Assembly: GCA_018881555.1 (NCBI GenBank) | Contig: JACAXG010000106.1 | Location: 2,665,905-2,729,904 of the forward strand | Direction: 5' to 3' | Length of the DNA: 64,000 nt | Origin: Amblyornis subalaris | Lineage: Eukaryota > Chordata > Aves > Passeriformes > Ptilonorhynchidae | Program-made: the position numbers and the translations under genes | Shown: one piece after another, positions 35,229-48,932 of the stretch | Numbering within the stretch: the stretch's first letter is position 1 | How the letters are laid out: the number at the start of each line of letters is the position of its first letter | The notes under the pieces: generated by a model | The model's database searches: none | Seen by the model: only the letters and a program-made list of their open reading frames with translations | What the model was told of the DNA's origin: nothing

Positions 35229-38200
35229 TTTTGATTGTTTATGGTTTGGTTGCTTAGGGTTTTTAGTTCTGTTTGGATTGTTGATCTCCAGCAATGCATA
35301 GGCTTGGAATAAGGGCAGGGGCAAGGTCAGTGCGCTGACAGATTCGTCTCAGACCTGGCAGGGTTGCTGGGTGCTCTCGAGGCGGTTCTTGCACCGACAG
35401 ATGAGCTCAGGAACAGTTTCTCTCATCACCAGTGAGAGTCGAAGTCCTCACCGAGCAAACACTGTCGGGCAGTGGGAGCAGACAGCAGGTTTTGTCTGGT
35501 GTGGGGCTTGATTTAAGGAGCTGGAGGGAAGGCTGCAATACAAGGCAAGAATACCAGACAGCCCTAGGAGAACTGTGAAATGTTCCTGCTTGTTCTTGTG
35601 AGTCAAAACAATGAAAATAAAAGCTTTTATTAGGGTAATCATTAGCGTACAACACTGATTTTTGGGGGAGTTGTTACATGTTTTACAAAGCAGAGTTAAA
35701 GATTTTCTATAAAAAAGGGCCATCTTGCTCATGAGCAAACCCAAAGATTTTCTAGAGGAGAAAAGAGAAGCTCATTATCCTGCTTTTATGGGGAAAAGGA
35801 GAAAGCCAGGGTGACCTGACTTGCCTGAAACTGTCCCACCCGGCAGGGGTTAGATATTGGTCACCTCAGTGCCAAGTCAACACTTNAGGCAGTGAGTAGG
35901 ACTGTCCACATCTCTCATTTAACCATTATCAGATTTATATATAATTTTATAGACATGGTTATAAGAGGAGAAGGTGCAGCACATGGGACTGTTGTCTAGC
36001 TTTGAGTACCACTTGGCTGCACCACTTATTCCTCCTTAGACCAGATTTAAGCTACCAGCAGATCATACATATCCAGCCCAGGTACTGAAATGACCCATTA
36101 TCTAAACAAAATAAAATTAAAATGTATANATACTGTTAAAAAAAAAATCAATAAATACAGTGTTTTTCCTTTGAATGCACATGCAGCTTTGATAAATACT
36201 TNCCAAGCCATCATTTCCAGACACTTCACCCACAAGCATCCTAAGAAAACCATATTTCAAAAGCATCCCAGGATAAGAGTGGCCCAGGGCCATATCTCAT
36301 CCCTGTGACTTCATGCAGCTCCCTGTTGGCAAGCAGGATGGAGTTAAGGATAGCAGGTTTTTGCTCTTTATGGCTTAATAAACGTTCAGATAAGTAAACA
36401 TGAAGCAAGGTAGGTTTTGTCAAGGGTAAACAAAAGTTTTGAAATCTGATCAAGCGATGAATGAAACCACCAAGAGCTGAAACCACCCTCAGATCCACAG
36501 TTCAGCTGNGGATCCTGGTTCAGCTCCCTATTTATATGATTTTATAACACAGTTTTCTCAAACATTTCTATTTTATTTTTGTTCCAATCTGTCTGTTTTA
36601 TTGTATTGATTGGTAATCCCCTGCGTTCTTTTTACCGCTTCTATGGATTTTTAGCTTCTTCTGAACCCAACCNTTTTTTTTTCTGCTATCTGGAACTTGT
36701 TTTAACCCAAGATCTTAGTCCAAGTGGTCAGACTTCAACTTAGGGCTGTGCAATCCACATTTATAGAGGCAGAGTTTAAGGACAGAAGTAATCTTAATTA
36801 TCTTTTCTACTCACCCTCCAGATGCCCATATAGTGCAGCCAAGAATTTAGGTTAGAAGGACACATTTTAGGTCCCAAGGGACTAAACCACGGTGTGACAA
36901 GTGGGCTGTCAATAGTTGTTAGGAAAACCCATGTGATGGTCCACGAAGAAGATTCTTGCACTACAAGGTGCTGAGATCCTTCAAACAGGATGAAGGATGG
37001 TTCCACAGTAAAGAAGATAAGAGGAAAGGTGTATTTTTACCTGTTTACTCTTCAGAAAGGCATTTTCGTCCTCCAAATTAACAATCTCTCCCCCCAACAT
37101 GCAAATAAGCAGCATCACATTTCTTCTACACTTCCCAGAGCAATGCTGTCCATAATTAGTACGAAGATTGGNGTATTTGGCAATTTCAGTGCTAGAATGA
37201 GTATTTCCTGTCAGGTTGAGGTTGGGCTGTTTATGACACTTCACAGCAAAGTGAGACACACAAAGCTGAAGTCACCCCCGAAGTCCACTTTCTCTGTNCC
37301 CCACAAAATGGACAGCGTGTCTGAGTGAGCTGCGACGTGAGTGTCACCTCACACGCCACTGCTTCNGAAAGCAAGGAAAGGTAGGGGAAATCCACACTCA
37401 GAAATGCATTCCACTTCAGATTTTAACAAGTATCTGAATTTCTGCCCCCACCAGACTTCCTCTGACGCGAGACCCTGAGTTTTAGAAAATGTAAAAAGAA
37501 AAAAGGAGTAAGAATTTCATGTGGATCTGTCTAAGAGTTGACAAATGCTCTGGAGATATTTTATTGCAGAGCTGGCACTAACTTTGTGTGGTTGGTTTAC
37601 ACTCTTTTCCTTACACCGGTCCACCTGGTGGTCCGTTCCTTGGCATGTCATTCCCACCAAAGGCAGGAGCTTGCAGACATTTGATTTATTTAGGATCTTA
37701 AGGCAACCTGGGCACNGTGTAGGCAAATTTATAGACCAAGAACTCAGACACAAAAGTCACCACAGATTGAAAAATCGCCAAGCTCTCCCTCATTTGCATG
37801 GTCTTGGGCCACCTCAAAAAAGGATAAAACAAGTTAGATTAGAATTTCTTTCCAGTTGATAATGTATTTTACCATCCTGTTGCACAGGGTTTCTGGGGCT
37901 CAGCTGATGCCTGTTCATCTGTCAAGCCACAGTAACTCATTCCCACAGCCAAACCCCGAGCAAAGTCAGTGCTTCGTGCAAGATGCCTGATGCCAGCAAC
38001 AAGAACCAGGGTGTAGATGTTAATGTGCCTTTATGAAACCCCAGAAAATGTCAGGGAACTCGTTCTGTTGTGGTGGTGGTGGTTCCAGTTGGGGGTTTGG
38101 CTACAATCCAGCGCTCTGCCTCACCACCCATGGCAGTGATTCCCCTGGGAATCCGAACATCCAGGGTCTCCTGGCTCAGACGAGTGCACAAGGCAGAAGC

Positions 38201-38841
38201 AGGGCACTGACTGATTTCTTACAATTGCTGCTTTGAACTGAAGCCTGGAGTCCATGGGAGAACTCTGCACACAGCATTTCCCTCTAGCCATGTCCACATA
38301 AGTTAGAGACATGCTGTGACCTTTTATATTTATTTTTCCCCCAGAAAAAAAACCACAAATCTTGATTTTTTTTTTTCCTTTCTGATTTAACAAGAGTACT
38401 TGAGGTTCACTCTTAGATGGGGTTTTCTTTTTTAATTTTGCTCTACTTTTCACTGAATATTAGTGCTTACACATCAAACTAAAGTTGCTATTCGTCATTC
38501 AGGCTGGTAAATATTTTCCATCTCTATAATTATTTTGTTTGGGATTTTTTGTTTGTTTTTGTCAAAGTGTGTCCCACACCTTACCTCTCTGGGCTTCAGC
38601 TCATCATTTCTAAATACACTCCTTAATTGACTGAGACAACACAAATAATTCTTTTATTGATGTAGAACCTTGCACGCAGCCACAAGAGGAAGGCAGGTCA
38701 GGATCTCTCCTACATGATGTAGGGGAGTGTCAGTGCCAAAAACAGCATCGTGGGTGCTTGGAACAACATTGCTGTGCTCTGACTCTGGAGCCCAGCTGGA
38801 CACAGGCCAGCAAAGTGTGACCACAGCCCAGAAACCCCCAA
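35229..38841. other. unique non-coding sequence
   Basis: 3.6 kb without a recognised transposon or exon. It has octamer motifs ATGCAAAT at 37099-37106 and ATTTGCAT at 37792-37799, and a (GGT)n run near 38070-38082. Many isolated Ns. Open frames up to 112 codons have no recognisable features. Confidence 0.35.
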
Positions 38842-39419
38842 ATCCTGGGCTCATCCCGCAGCGTGGGCAGCAGGGAAGGGGGAATTCTGCCCCTCTGCCC
38901 CGCTCGGGTGAGACTCCACCTGCAGAGGTGCCCCAGCCCTGGGCCCAGCACAGGAAGGACGTGGAGCTGCTGGAGAGAGTCCAGAGGAGGCACCGGGATG
39001 ATCAGAGGGATGGAGCAGCTCTGCTGGGAGGAAAGGCTGGGAGAGTTGGGACTGTTCAGCCTGGAGAAGAGAAGCTTCGAGGTGAATTGTGGCCTTCCAG
39101 GACCTGAAAGGAGCCTGCAAGAAAGATAGAGAGAGGGGAGTGGGCCTGGAGTGGGACAACCAGGAATGGCTTCACACTGAAAGCCGGGTTAGATGGGATA
39201 TTGGGAAGGAATTCTTCCCTGTGAGGGTGGGGAGGCCCTGGCACAGGTTGTCCAGAGAAGCTGTGGCTGCTCCATCCCTGGAATGTCCAAGGCCAGGTTG
39301 GACGGGGCTTGGAGCAACCTGGGATAGTGGAAGGTGTCCCTGCCCGTGGCAGGGGGGTTGGAACTGGATGAGTTTTAAGGTCACTTCTTGCTGAGGCCGT
39401 TCTATGATTGTGTGATTCT
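38842..39419 (+). mobile_element. CR1 LINE fragment, longest in the window
   Basis: The left end 'atcctgggctcatcccgcag' and 'ggaattctgcccctctgccc' correspond to the 3' end of the CR1 reverse-transcriptase reading frame. It continues with 'gagagagtccagaggagg', 'gactgttcagcctggagaag', the 3' UTR ('ggttagatgggatattggga', 'gttggacggggcttggagca') and the terminal 'tctatgattgtgtgattctt'. At about 578 bases it still lacks most of ORF2. Reading frames here on either strand are repeat-derived. Confidence 0.94.
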
Positions 39420-42400
39420 TTAAAAATGCATAAATTTATTCAGCTAAGTTTATTCTGCTCCCAGTCCTCTCAAACGGGAGATTGAGGAAGCTAAAGGCTT
39501 TTCGGAGTGGAATAATGGGGTGGATTCTGCAAACCAGCCCAGATAGGTCCTGGTTTAACTTCTGGTTGGTTTAACCTGAGCTTTTCAGAAGGAAGTGGAT
39601 CCTGCTGAACCCTCCTGGAGACATCCTGGAGCTGTGCAGGTCTGGTGCAGCTGTAAGAACAATTCACAGGGAGAGCATCCCACGGTTATTTTCTTGACAC
39701 ACCACATAATACCCTGATACTGAGCCCTGGATCAGCCTGCAACCAGAGGAAATTTACTTCCAGCAGTTCCAGTGAATACCTGTGAAAGGATTAACGGGGC
39801 CATTAGTGGCAGCAGTGATTATCTGCTTCGTGTCATGAGGTGTGACAAAAAACTGAGGTGCAAAATTAAGCTCTTTACTAGCTGAAGGANATTTTTGGCT
39901 TAAGGTGATGATACAAGGGTAGGGGATAGACTCTGCTTCACCTTATAAAATGAATGTTAAGGATCAGTAAGACACTTAGCAGGGCCTGAGTGGCAAGGTG
40001 AGATATGAAATAAAAGCTACTTTATAATAGCAAACAAATAACATTATTTGACCTGATGAAAAGATTGCAAATTAGATATCACTGAATGTTGTCAGAGTCA
40101 CTGCATCTTTTGGTGTAGAATCAGCCTCTCTGTTTTGTGGTAATGATGATAAAGTTTATTTTATTTCTATCTGGCAGATTCAGGCTGTAACATACGGCAG
40201 ATAAACTGGCTGATACTGGGTTTTTGAAAGCTGACAGGGTGGAAAACAAGTGTTCCCCCATGTCCTCACCCACAGCACCCGGCCCTGTGCTCTCAGCCTG
40301 GAGTAGGAGTGGGTGCATCTGCCCTTGACATTTCCTTTGAAAGGGACAGTTTGAGTCAACTCTGACAAATTTTGGACCCAGTGTGATTCTCAGTAACCTG
40401 ACTGCTCCGCTGGCTTTGGGAAAACAACACAACACAGATTTCTCCCAGTCTTCTCTACAGCACTGGAGGCTTTTCTGCTCTGAATTTGCTGTGCTGGGGC
40501 TCCTTTGCCGTGGNATATTCCCCGCCAAGACATGCACTCCTAGGAAGAAAATCTTCTCTGGATTTAAAGCTGTGTGGATCAGAAGCAATCCTCCATCTAA
40601 GCCAGCAAGTGAAGACAAGATTTAATTCACCCACTGATGGCATGAGTGGCTTCTACACAGCCATGTTGCTGTTGAAGAGCAAAAAGAACTGCTTCTATNT
40701 AAATAAATTTGTGCAAATAAAATCTAAATTGATATATGATCTAAACCTAGCTAAAAAATTCNATTAATTATGTAATAGGTTATAAAACTATATTCCTACA
40801 GGGCTGGAAACTCTTCATGGATTCCCCCAGGTACTGCCCACAACCCATGACACAGAGGTCACAAAACATGACTTAGAGCTCGAATTGTGANATCTTGGTG
40901 CAACTGCTCCTGCAGTGTTTGGATTAAATTTCCCACAATCTCAAGGTCTGAATCTCTGTTCCTGACTGTGGAGATTTCCTTTGGAAAAAAAAATGTAATT
41001 AATTGACTTCTAAATATACATCTCCAAATATGTCACAGGTAATATGGCAAGTATCAAAAAAAAGTTTAAACCTGTGTCTCCACACCTTGACTGGTCCCCT
41101 TTGGAAATAAATCTACAAGTAAACCTAAATATGGTTCTTTTTCTCCAACTATTCCAATTGATTTGCATTCTGAGGTTTAAGCAGAACACATAAAATACAG
41201 ACAGTTGCAGCCACCTTCACCAGATCGATCTTTCAGTCACCTCAAGCATTCTCTGGGTTTGACATCTTCCCTCAAGGTGTCCCATGACTTCCCCAAAATT
41301 GCACAACTACTGCTGGTTTTTGCCTCACATCATCCTAAAGGTTAAGTTCCCTTTGTTTATGTGCAACAGCTTCTCATGGCTTCAACCGTACCACTGCCTG
41401 AAGACAGGTTAAGATTTAGTGCTCATTAGCAATAACACTGGGACTGTAAATCTTCATTTAGACCTTCAACAATCCTGCCCCAGACTGGACAGAATTCCCT
41501 ATTAATTCCTCCAAGTTTTCTGGCAGACATTAGCAGGAACAAACTGTGCTGCTTCCCAAGCTATCCAGTGCTCAGGTCAGCATCCCACAGCATCAGCATC
41601 CCACACCACGAGGATCCCACAGCGCCAGGAAAGGGCAAACCAGGCAAAACCCAAGAGTTTTCTTTTTTTGTCTGATAGAAAACTCCATCCACAGTCAGGT
41701 TTCAGCCTCCAGAGGTGTTTACTGATGATACAACTGGTGTCTCTCATGTTTTCCAACAGGTAAACTACCTAATNAGCAGCAGAATTCCTGTGCTAAAGGG
41801 ATTTCACTTTGAGGCACTGAACGTAGGCAAATATCAAATTTAGCAGGTGCTCTGTGTGCAGTTATTGATTATTCCCAGTCTTTCTACTTCCCTTCCCTCT
41901 GTTTTCAAAACCTTGCGCTCTCTCTTGTGATGGCTCTCCCACTGTCTTTGAGCTCCCTCTCCACTGCAGAGATTCACTTCTGCTCTACCAAATTCCTGTG
42001 TGTCAGGCAAGTGCAGTTAAAAGGGATTTGGAAAGCTGAAGTTGTGCTGGTCCTGGCTGTCCACACAGGGATGAGCTTTATTCCCTGTGCATGTGCACAT
42101 TTGGAGGCTCCACAATGCTTTAGACTCTCAAATTTTCCTCCTCTTCCGATGCCTTTTATTCCATGTGAGGCTAAGCTTGAGTCATGGGCATTTTTGTGTT
42201 GATTGGAGAGGGAAGGAAGCACTTCTAAGGAATTACTGTGTTTTCTAAATAGGTATTAAGAAAAATATATTACATAAAATCACTGAACATCCTTCATCTC
42301 ACTTCTGATTTGTTTCAATTATTCATACACATTTATAAGAAAATTACCTTTGTCTCAAAAACTGAATTTAGCTTATTCTTTATCCTTCAATACATATTAT

Positions 42401-43339
42401 TTCTGTATTTAATGTACAGCTGCAGTTACTGTGTAGAAAAACCGTCCTCAGATCATGCTTTCAGACCCAAGAAAAATATATATTTATTAATTCAGATATA
42501 CTTTTTAAATTATCATTTATCAAGCACCATAGTGTTTATTTAGTATTCATATATAAATGTATTTTTTTTCTTTAATGATAACTTGATATGGCTTCACTTT
42601 TCCTTACTCTTTCCTGAGCCTGATGCCTGGGAATTATCCCACGTGGAATTTATAAACAGAAGGTTGCAGATTTACCTAGAGCAGCACACTTATTTGCTGA
42701 TGAAAGCAAAGGGAGGAAAAACAACAGCAAACTAACAAGAACATCAAATTTCATCACAAGAACCATTTTTATCATGAGAATTGATATGAAGGAAGGTATT
42801 TTATGGCTGTCATGAGACACTTCACCTAGAAAAGACTGAGATGTCTGCATTCATGCAGTACATTTGCTGCACCTTCCATCGCCTGGAGCAACTCCCTACA
42901 TAGAAAATTTTCTTTCTTTCTTTATTTTAAACCTCCTGAAAAGCAGAATGTAAAAATCCTGCGTGTTCTCCCGCATTGCTACAGGGGTTAAATTGTTAAT
43001 GCTTTACTTTCACTCTAGTTTTTTATCAAACTTTCTTTTTTCTCTCCCTGGGGATAAACAAATGGACAGCTTTCCTCTCTAGTATTCCTCCTTCCATTAC
43101 CATCACAGCAGAATGCATCTGAGACTATAATAATTCAGTGATGAAATACAAAATGTCGCAATGCCATCTCTCTTAAAGTGAACTGAGATTTTGTTATGCC
43201 ATTTTAGGTGCACTAATAGCTCCTAAAGTCCCATGGAGTATCTTAATGTGAATTTAATGAGCTGATAGCATATAAATGACAGTACTGTGAGGGTGAAGGT
43301 GACATAACCTTTTTCCTTCTGTTTGATGTTTGTCTTTGA
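39420..43339. other. unique non-coding sequence
   Basis: 3.9 kb with no recognised transposon. A 165-codon minus-strand frame at 40121-40618 is the longest here; I see no domain or codon bias in it and treat it as chance. There is an octamer ATTTGCAT at 41161-41168 and a short imperfect duplication of 'cagcatcccaca' near 41579-41625. Confidence 0.35.
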
Positions 43340-43985
43340 AAAAATACAGATCTTTTCGAAACGCGCCGCGTTATTACAACGCGCTGCATCCTTCAGCGAG
43401 GAGCCTGCCATTGTTTCAGCGTTTTACAGCCCTTTCCTGCACTCCTCGTGGCACCAAAAAACACAGGCACTTTTTAGCCCACCATTAAGGTAATTAAAAA
43501 TCTAAACACTTTCCCCGGCAGCACAGTGCCAACAGTGCTCGCGGCCGCGTCGCGGTGTGACAACCCATCGCTTTTGCCGTGCTGCTGCCAGCTCTGGCAG
43601 CACGGAACTGGTAAAATCCTGTGTGAACCNCATGGAAACCATCCATCTTTATTTCCTGGGCGTCACCCTTTCATCTCCCGTCCAAGAGGTCTCCTCATCA
43701 GCGCCGACTCCCAAACTCCGCGCGTCATTACCGGAGCGGCGTCATTCATAAGGAGTCGCCTCCCCTCGCCCCGCGGCGTCAAGGGCCATTGTGCACCCAA
43801 ACCCCAGCCCACCCTCGGCGTGGTAATGGGCTGGAACCCCATCAGCACCGGCCTGGATCAGCTCTGCCACCGCCACGCGCAGGGGAGGGAGGGGCCGATG
43901 GCGAAAGATGAATGTATCGANGATCGGCAGCAGACCCGTAGGAAACAACCGCCGGATTAAGGAGGCAACCGAACGTATGAGGTTG
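43340..43985. promoter_or_regulatory. CpG island, no gene recognised
   Basis: Two CpG-dense parts: a short one at 43357-43400 (GAAACGCGCCGCGTT, then AACGCGCTGC) and a longer one at 43535-43985. The longer one has about 38 CpG in 450 bases at roughly 57% G+C, giving an observed/expected ratio near 1 by hand. The densest point is GCTCGCGGCCGCGTCGCGG at about 43538-43556. The opposing frames (144 codons plus 43526-43960; 130 codons minus 43742-44134) show no known domain. This is a candidate orphan CpG island: promoter of an unseen transcript or developmental enhancer. Confidence 0.6.
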
Positions 43986-44256
43986 TTAAAGCTTGCCCGA
44001 GTGTAGCAATGAGGCTTTTCTGCTCTGGTTTGAGGCATTGTCCTTAAAACCTTGAATTCAAACTGGAGAAATGGCATCTCAGTGGGGGTTTTTTTTTGCC
44101 TCCCAATCTGAACACTTAGAGATATGTCAGCCAATGGTTTGATTGTTCCTATGCTAAATGTTCTGCAACTTGAAGAGAAAAATTGTCAAATTTCACTTCT
44201 CTTTCACCGCTCATTGTAATCATAGTCCTTCAAAACAATCTATAGATACAGAAATT

Positions 44257-44681
44257 ATAGAATCATGGAATAACCTGAGTTGGAAGACACCCACAAGGTT
44301 CATCAACTCCAACTCTTGGCCATGCAAAGACACCTCAATAATCCCACCCTGTTCCTGAGTGTTGACCAAACTCTCCTGGAGCTCTGGCAGCCTTGGGGCT
44401 GTGACCATTCCCTGGGGAGCCAGTGCAGTGCCCAGGAACCTTTTCCTAATATCCAACTTAAACCTCCCCCAACACAGCTCCAGCCATTCCCTCAGATCTT
44501 GTCCCTGGTCACCAGAGAAAAGAAATCAGTGTCTTCCCCTCATCTTCCCATCTTGAGGAAGCTGCAGACAGGGATGGGCCTCCCTTCAGTCTCTTCTCCA
44601 GCTGAACAGACCAAGTAACCTCAACCACTCCTCATAGTTTCCCCTCAAGGCCCTTCACCATCTTCACAGCCCTCCTCTGAT
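44257..44681 (-). mobile_element. CR1 LINE fragment (antisense)
   Basis: Begins 'tatagaatcatggaataacc'. It has the older-subfamily version 'cactcttggccatgcaaag'-like text and 'ctaatatccaacttaaacct', and ends with 'aaggcccttcaccatcttc' and 'agccctcctctga'. It is more diverged than the copies at 30 or 39 kb. Truncated at its 5' end, where it meets an AT-rich (TTTA)n patch. Confidence 0.85.
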
Positions 44682-47600
44682 TATTTATTTATTATTTCAG
44701 TTTTATAGTGAGCCAGGCTTATTTCTTTTACTTTTATGCTCATCAGCTGAATTTAAGTCAATCAAAGGTTTATCAATTTGTTTGTTAACTTTAAAACACG
44801 GGCAGGACAATGAATAATTTCACAGACAGGGTATTTTCTATCTTTTCCTACAGTCCCAACATTGTTACAGGCAGGACCTAAGACCAAGTGAATTAATTTT
44901 ACAAAAGTTATTTCTTCCCCCAGTAGAAATGCTAACATTTGCTCTTCTGAGAGAGAGGTANCTTGGGCTGCGTTTGACAAAGGGGAAAATAAATAAATAA
45001 AAAATAAGCAGCTTACGTGTTTCAAAAAGTTGGAATTTTGGCAACGTGTGAAATTTGTTTAGAAAAACCTTTTTGTTGCCAGGTGACAAGGCAAAACATA
45101 TCACATATGCTTAACAACCAGCTTGTACATATTTTGTCTTTCCAAGGTTTCTAGGGCTGGTCAGGCACAATGATGCATTACAGCTGAAGGAGCTTCCAGC
45201 AGGGACAAATGTTTGTCTCCTTCCAAAAGAATTTTCCTAATCCTTAAGAAAAACAACTCAATATTTCTCATTGTTGAACGATTGAGTAAGGATTAATTCT
45301 GCTCAAAATTCGTCGCGTTACGAGTCATAACATATATTTTGTGCTTGCTGAGGATGCAAACTACTGGGGTTTTGGCACGTGGAGTTTGTGAGCATTTCAT
45401 GGTATAGTACAGGAGTAGGGCTGCTAATACATACAGAATTCCACAATAGTCTGACATCTCATCCCTGTTCCACCATCAGGCAACAGCACAAGCAGCGTTA
45501 GAACCTACAGATGACTAAGGATCAATGACGATAATGTGTTGAAACTCGTCCTGCTACGTACAAAAGCTTCTGTTGGCATAGTCCGAGCACCTTCGCATCA
45601 CTGATGTTTCCATTTCATCAGCATTTTATTCCACTGATGCACATTGGCATTTCAGAGGAATGGGATAATCGGTTCAGGTTGTGGAGGAACTGGGAGGCAG
45701 AGCAGAGAAAAAACCCAACCTGCACTCAGATTTCCCCAAAGTCCAGAGACCCATCCCTCCCATCCCGAACCTCAGCTCTGGCTGTGAGCATTTACAGGGA
45801 TCCCATGGCCTGGAGTTGGAGTTAATGGGCCTCACACATGTGAAATTAATTGTGGGGATAATTCTGGAACAATTACCTTTTCTTGGAAGCCCAGTCAGCA
45901 ACTATTCTAATAAATCAGGGTGCTGCTCACATTATAATGACCATTAGTAATCAAATGCATCTGTACACTCAGCCTGTTTGCTCACTTAAAGTACTGAAAG
46001 GCAGGGAAGGGTTTGGTGCCCAAGTTCCCTCATGCCTCATGTACAATATGGACACAGAGGACCTGATTGGAGGAGAGCAATCACCCTGTGCTACCTGCAA
46101 TTAGTAATTGTTTGTCATTATGCAAAGTTTCATCCTGATTCNGATCTCTTTTTTAAAAAGTTCGTACTTACACACGCCAAATATTGTCTGGTTTTTTTAT
46201 TTCTCTCTCTTTTGTTTGGCATTCTAATTTTTAGTGTCCCTGAAAGAAAAATTCAGCATGACTCACGAGATTCAAATGTTTTATCTCTAATTACACTTGT
46301 CAGTAGAAAGCCATAAGTCATTTTTCAAAAAGCATCATGGATTCATTTAGAACAATGAGCCATCATTTTGTTATTTCTCTGCTCCTTGGAGGGGTTGTCC
46401 TCTGTGCACCCAGCTGAGCATTGGCCTTTTACAGGTGGATTTGGCACCAAAAAATTTAATTCAACCAACCTTTACAAGCCTGCCACATCTTTCCTCCATT
46501 CTCCTGTACCTATTCCCACCCATCCTTGGGGTTATAAGCAAGCACACACAGAAAACTCAACACTAAGGAACTTTTCTGTCTATTGGAGAGCACAACTTCT
46601 GGAATTAGATATCCAGTAGGAGCACTTGTGCCTGCAAATTCCAGTTTGCTCTCCCTGCCAGTAAACCACGCTCGCCAGCAAGCCAATTTCCTAGAATCCT
46701 CATCAAAATACAACAACAAAGGGCTATAATGATGGCCAAATCCAATTTATTTAAGAGGGAAAAGGAGACCATACACAAAACTCTGTGCACGACTGTCCAG
46801 CTGCACTATGACACGACCTGCGGCCACTAATATTNGCTGGCCTAACACCTTAAAAATTTAGATTTTATTTACTTTTTACATCCTTTTCTTTTTCATTGTA
46901 GATTACACCCNTTTGCAGTATAAGGCATCCATTTACCCAGTGTAAACTCACATTGTGAGATATGATCCCAGATGAGGTATTGCCTCAAAGAGAAAATGAA
47001 AAATATTCCATGCATTTTAAACATGAATCCAAGATCATAACTTACACTAACCCCTAATACATTTCTGCTATTCTCTGNCAGGAGAGAAAAACAAAACTGG
47101 CAGCTACAGCAATTGTATAATGGTAATTATTGAGAGAAATAATTATACAAAAACCTGTTNCAATTATATACGGGATGGGATGACTCAAAGCAAGAGAAAT
47201 TTAAAGTGATAGTTAATACCTCAGAAAACTTCACTGTGTGACACCAGGCAGCAAAATCAGACAAATAAANGCATCTGTTGAAATCATCCTACCCTCTAAA
47301 GTTTGTAAAAAGTGGGCAAAAAGCAACAGATCTCTGTGGAGATTTCAGGGCAGGCTGGTTTATCAGGGAAGCTCCAAGCAGCATCAAGGTATTCCTATAC
47401 AAAGGAAAGAAGGAAAGAGGGAAACCTTGATGCAATTTTATTCTAAACAGGCTGTAATCAATTCTTTATGTTCACTTGATAGCATCAGCCCTCCCTCAGC
47501 TGCAGGTGGGTTTAGAAAATTAAGCCACCTCTTCAGAGGTGAGAAATGGTGTGAGATGTGGCAAGGGAGCCGGGAAGCCCCTCGGTCCTAAAGCCCTGAA

Positions 47601-48932
47601 TTGCCCACCTGCATCTCTAAGGTCATTCCTTTCTCTGGTTCCAGAGGTTTCCATCTGGGGTTCTGATGGCTGCAGCTGCCCTCACCCCAATGCCCACATC
47701 CCTCTGGATGAAACATGCAGCCACTGGAATGATCATCCTTGAAAAGTCCAGGAAGACTAACCACGTCTTCCTCATTTTGCTGAATCTCCTTCTGCCTTTC
47801 CCACNTTTTAGCCAAGCTTCTTGTTCTTTGTTCTGTTCCAGATCTTGCTTCTCAAACACCTCTCCCTACTTCAAAAACTTCTGCTCTTTATGTCCCCTCC
47901 CTCCTTCCACCTCATTTTTAAACTTCTGTCCTCACTTCCAACAACTGGCCAAAGCCCTTCTCAAGAGAACAGGTTTTTCATTATGTGTGTGGGAAAACAT
48001 ACAAAGATCTTTAATTCATCTTTATTAGCTACAAACCTTTTCTGAATTACTCTTTTTAGCCTGTTACATTACCTTACATCTGTGTTGCTATTTCACTTCC
48101 TTCTGCATCACATCTTATTTGAAATTGGTGTGACTCAGCTGAGGATTACAAGACTGTAAAATATTACTTCAGTTTATCTTAAAAGTTCCTCTCTGCTCGG
48201 ACCACTCAGACAGGCAAAGCATCACATGCACCATTCTGTATTAATAATAACAACTTTTCAAGGTTTGTATTGTGAGAACTTTGGAAAAATCAGCTCTAAC
48301 TAAGCTTTATCTTCCAACTCAACACTGGTCCATCAAAGCTTTCCAGGTACAAGACACAGGGTTTCAATTTCAGAACTGGTGTCATATTTACAGTTGTGAA
48401 GATTACAAAACTTTCTCCCTAAAACTGCAGCAAGGAGGATGACAAAGGCTTCAGGACAAAAGTAAAAATGGCAAAAGGCAAAGACTGTTCTGCTGACAAA
48501 TAAGTTATAGACAGTACAACTTGCTCAGCTTGCCATATCAAAATTTGCTTTTTCTGGAAAAAAAAAATAAGAAGAGTTATGTATTTGGGAAGAGGAAAGA
48601 GGANGCTCTCATTCCAAAAAGTCAAGTCATTAATGTCTATATCCCAAGCCAAGAACTCTCCCATGGAGGGTCACAAGGTCACCGACGAAGCCGTTGGCGG
48701 TGCTGTATTTCCCAGCGCCTTTGTTGGGGTTAAGGCCTTCTGCAAAGCACAATCAACTTTTAAGGCACAATATAAAATTTTAACAGTGCTCGTAATTAGT
48801 GCCAACAGTGGCAGTTTCTGTGATGTCTGCGAGGGCCTTAGTGAGGGTCCGTAAATTCCATTTCACTTGGGTCAGCCATCCATCAGGTGATAACTACTGC
48901 TCCCTGCTGCCCTCCTGGGCTGGCTGCAGCAG
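44682..48932. other. unique non-coding sequence with motif cluster
   Basis: 4.25 kb without a recognised transposon. Around 45900-46140 the sequence is unique and dense in homeodomain, SOX and POU-type motifs. A (TAAA)n patch lies near 44990. The 48640-48870 segment is GC-richer and unique. Frames up to 120 codons are unremarkable. I identify no exon. Confidence 0.35.
46098..46128. promoter_or_regulatory. candidate enhancer motif cluster
   Basis: CAATTAGTAATTG (46098-46110) is a near-perfect palindrome of two homeodomain-type cores around one G. It is followed directly by TTTGTC, a 3-base gap and ATGCAAAG, which resembles a SOX half-site beside a POU octamer variant. Composite SOX-POU sites with short spacing are known from vertebrate enhancers. 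Function here is inferred from motif text only. Confidence 0.35.

Noticed and set aside
40121..40618. 165-codon minus-strand open frame
   Set aside because: No domain, codon-use signal or homologous family recognised. The length is within chance for the longest frames in this much sequence.
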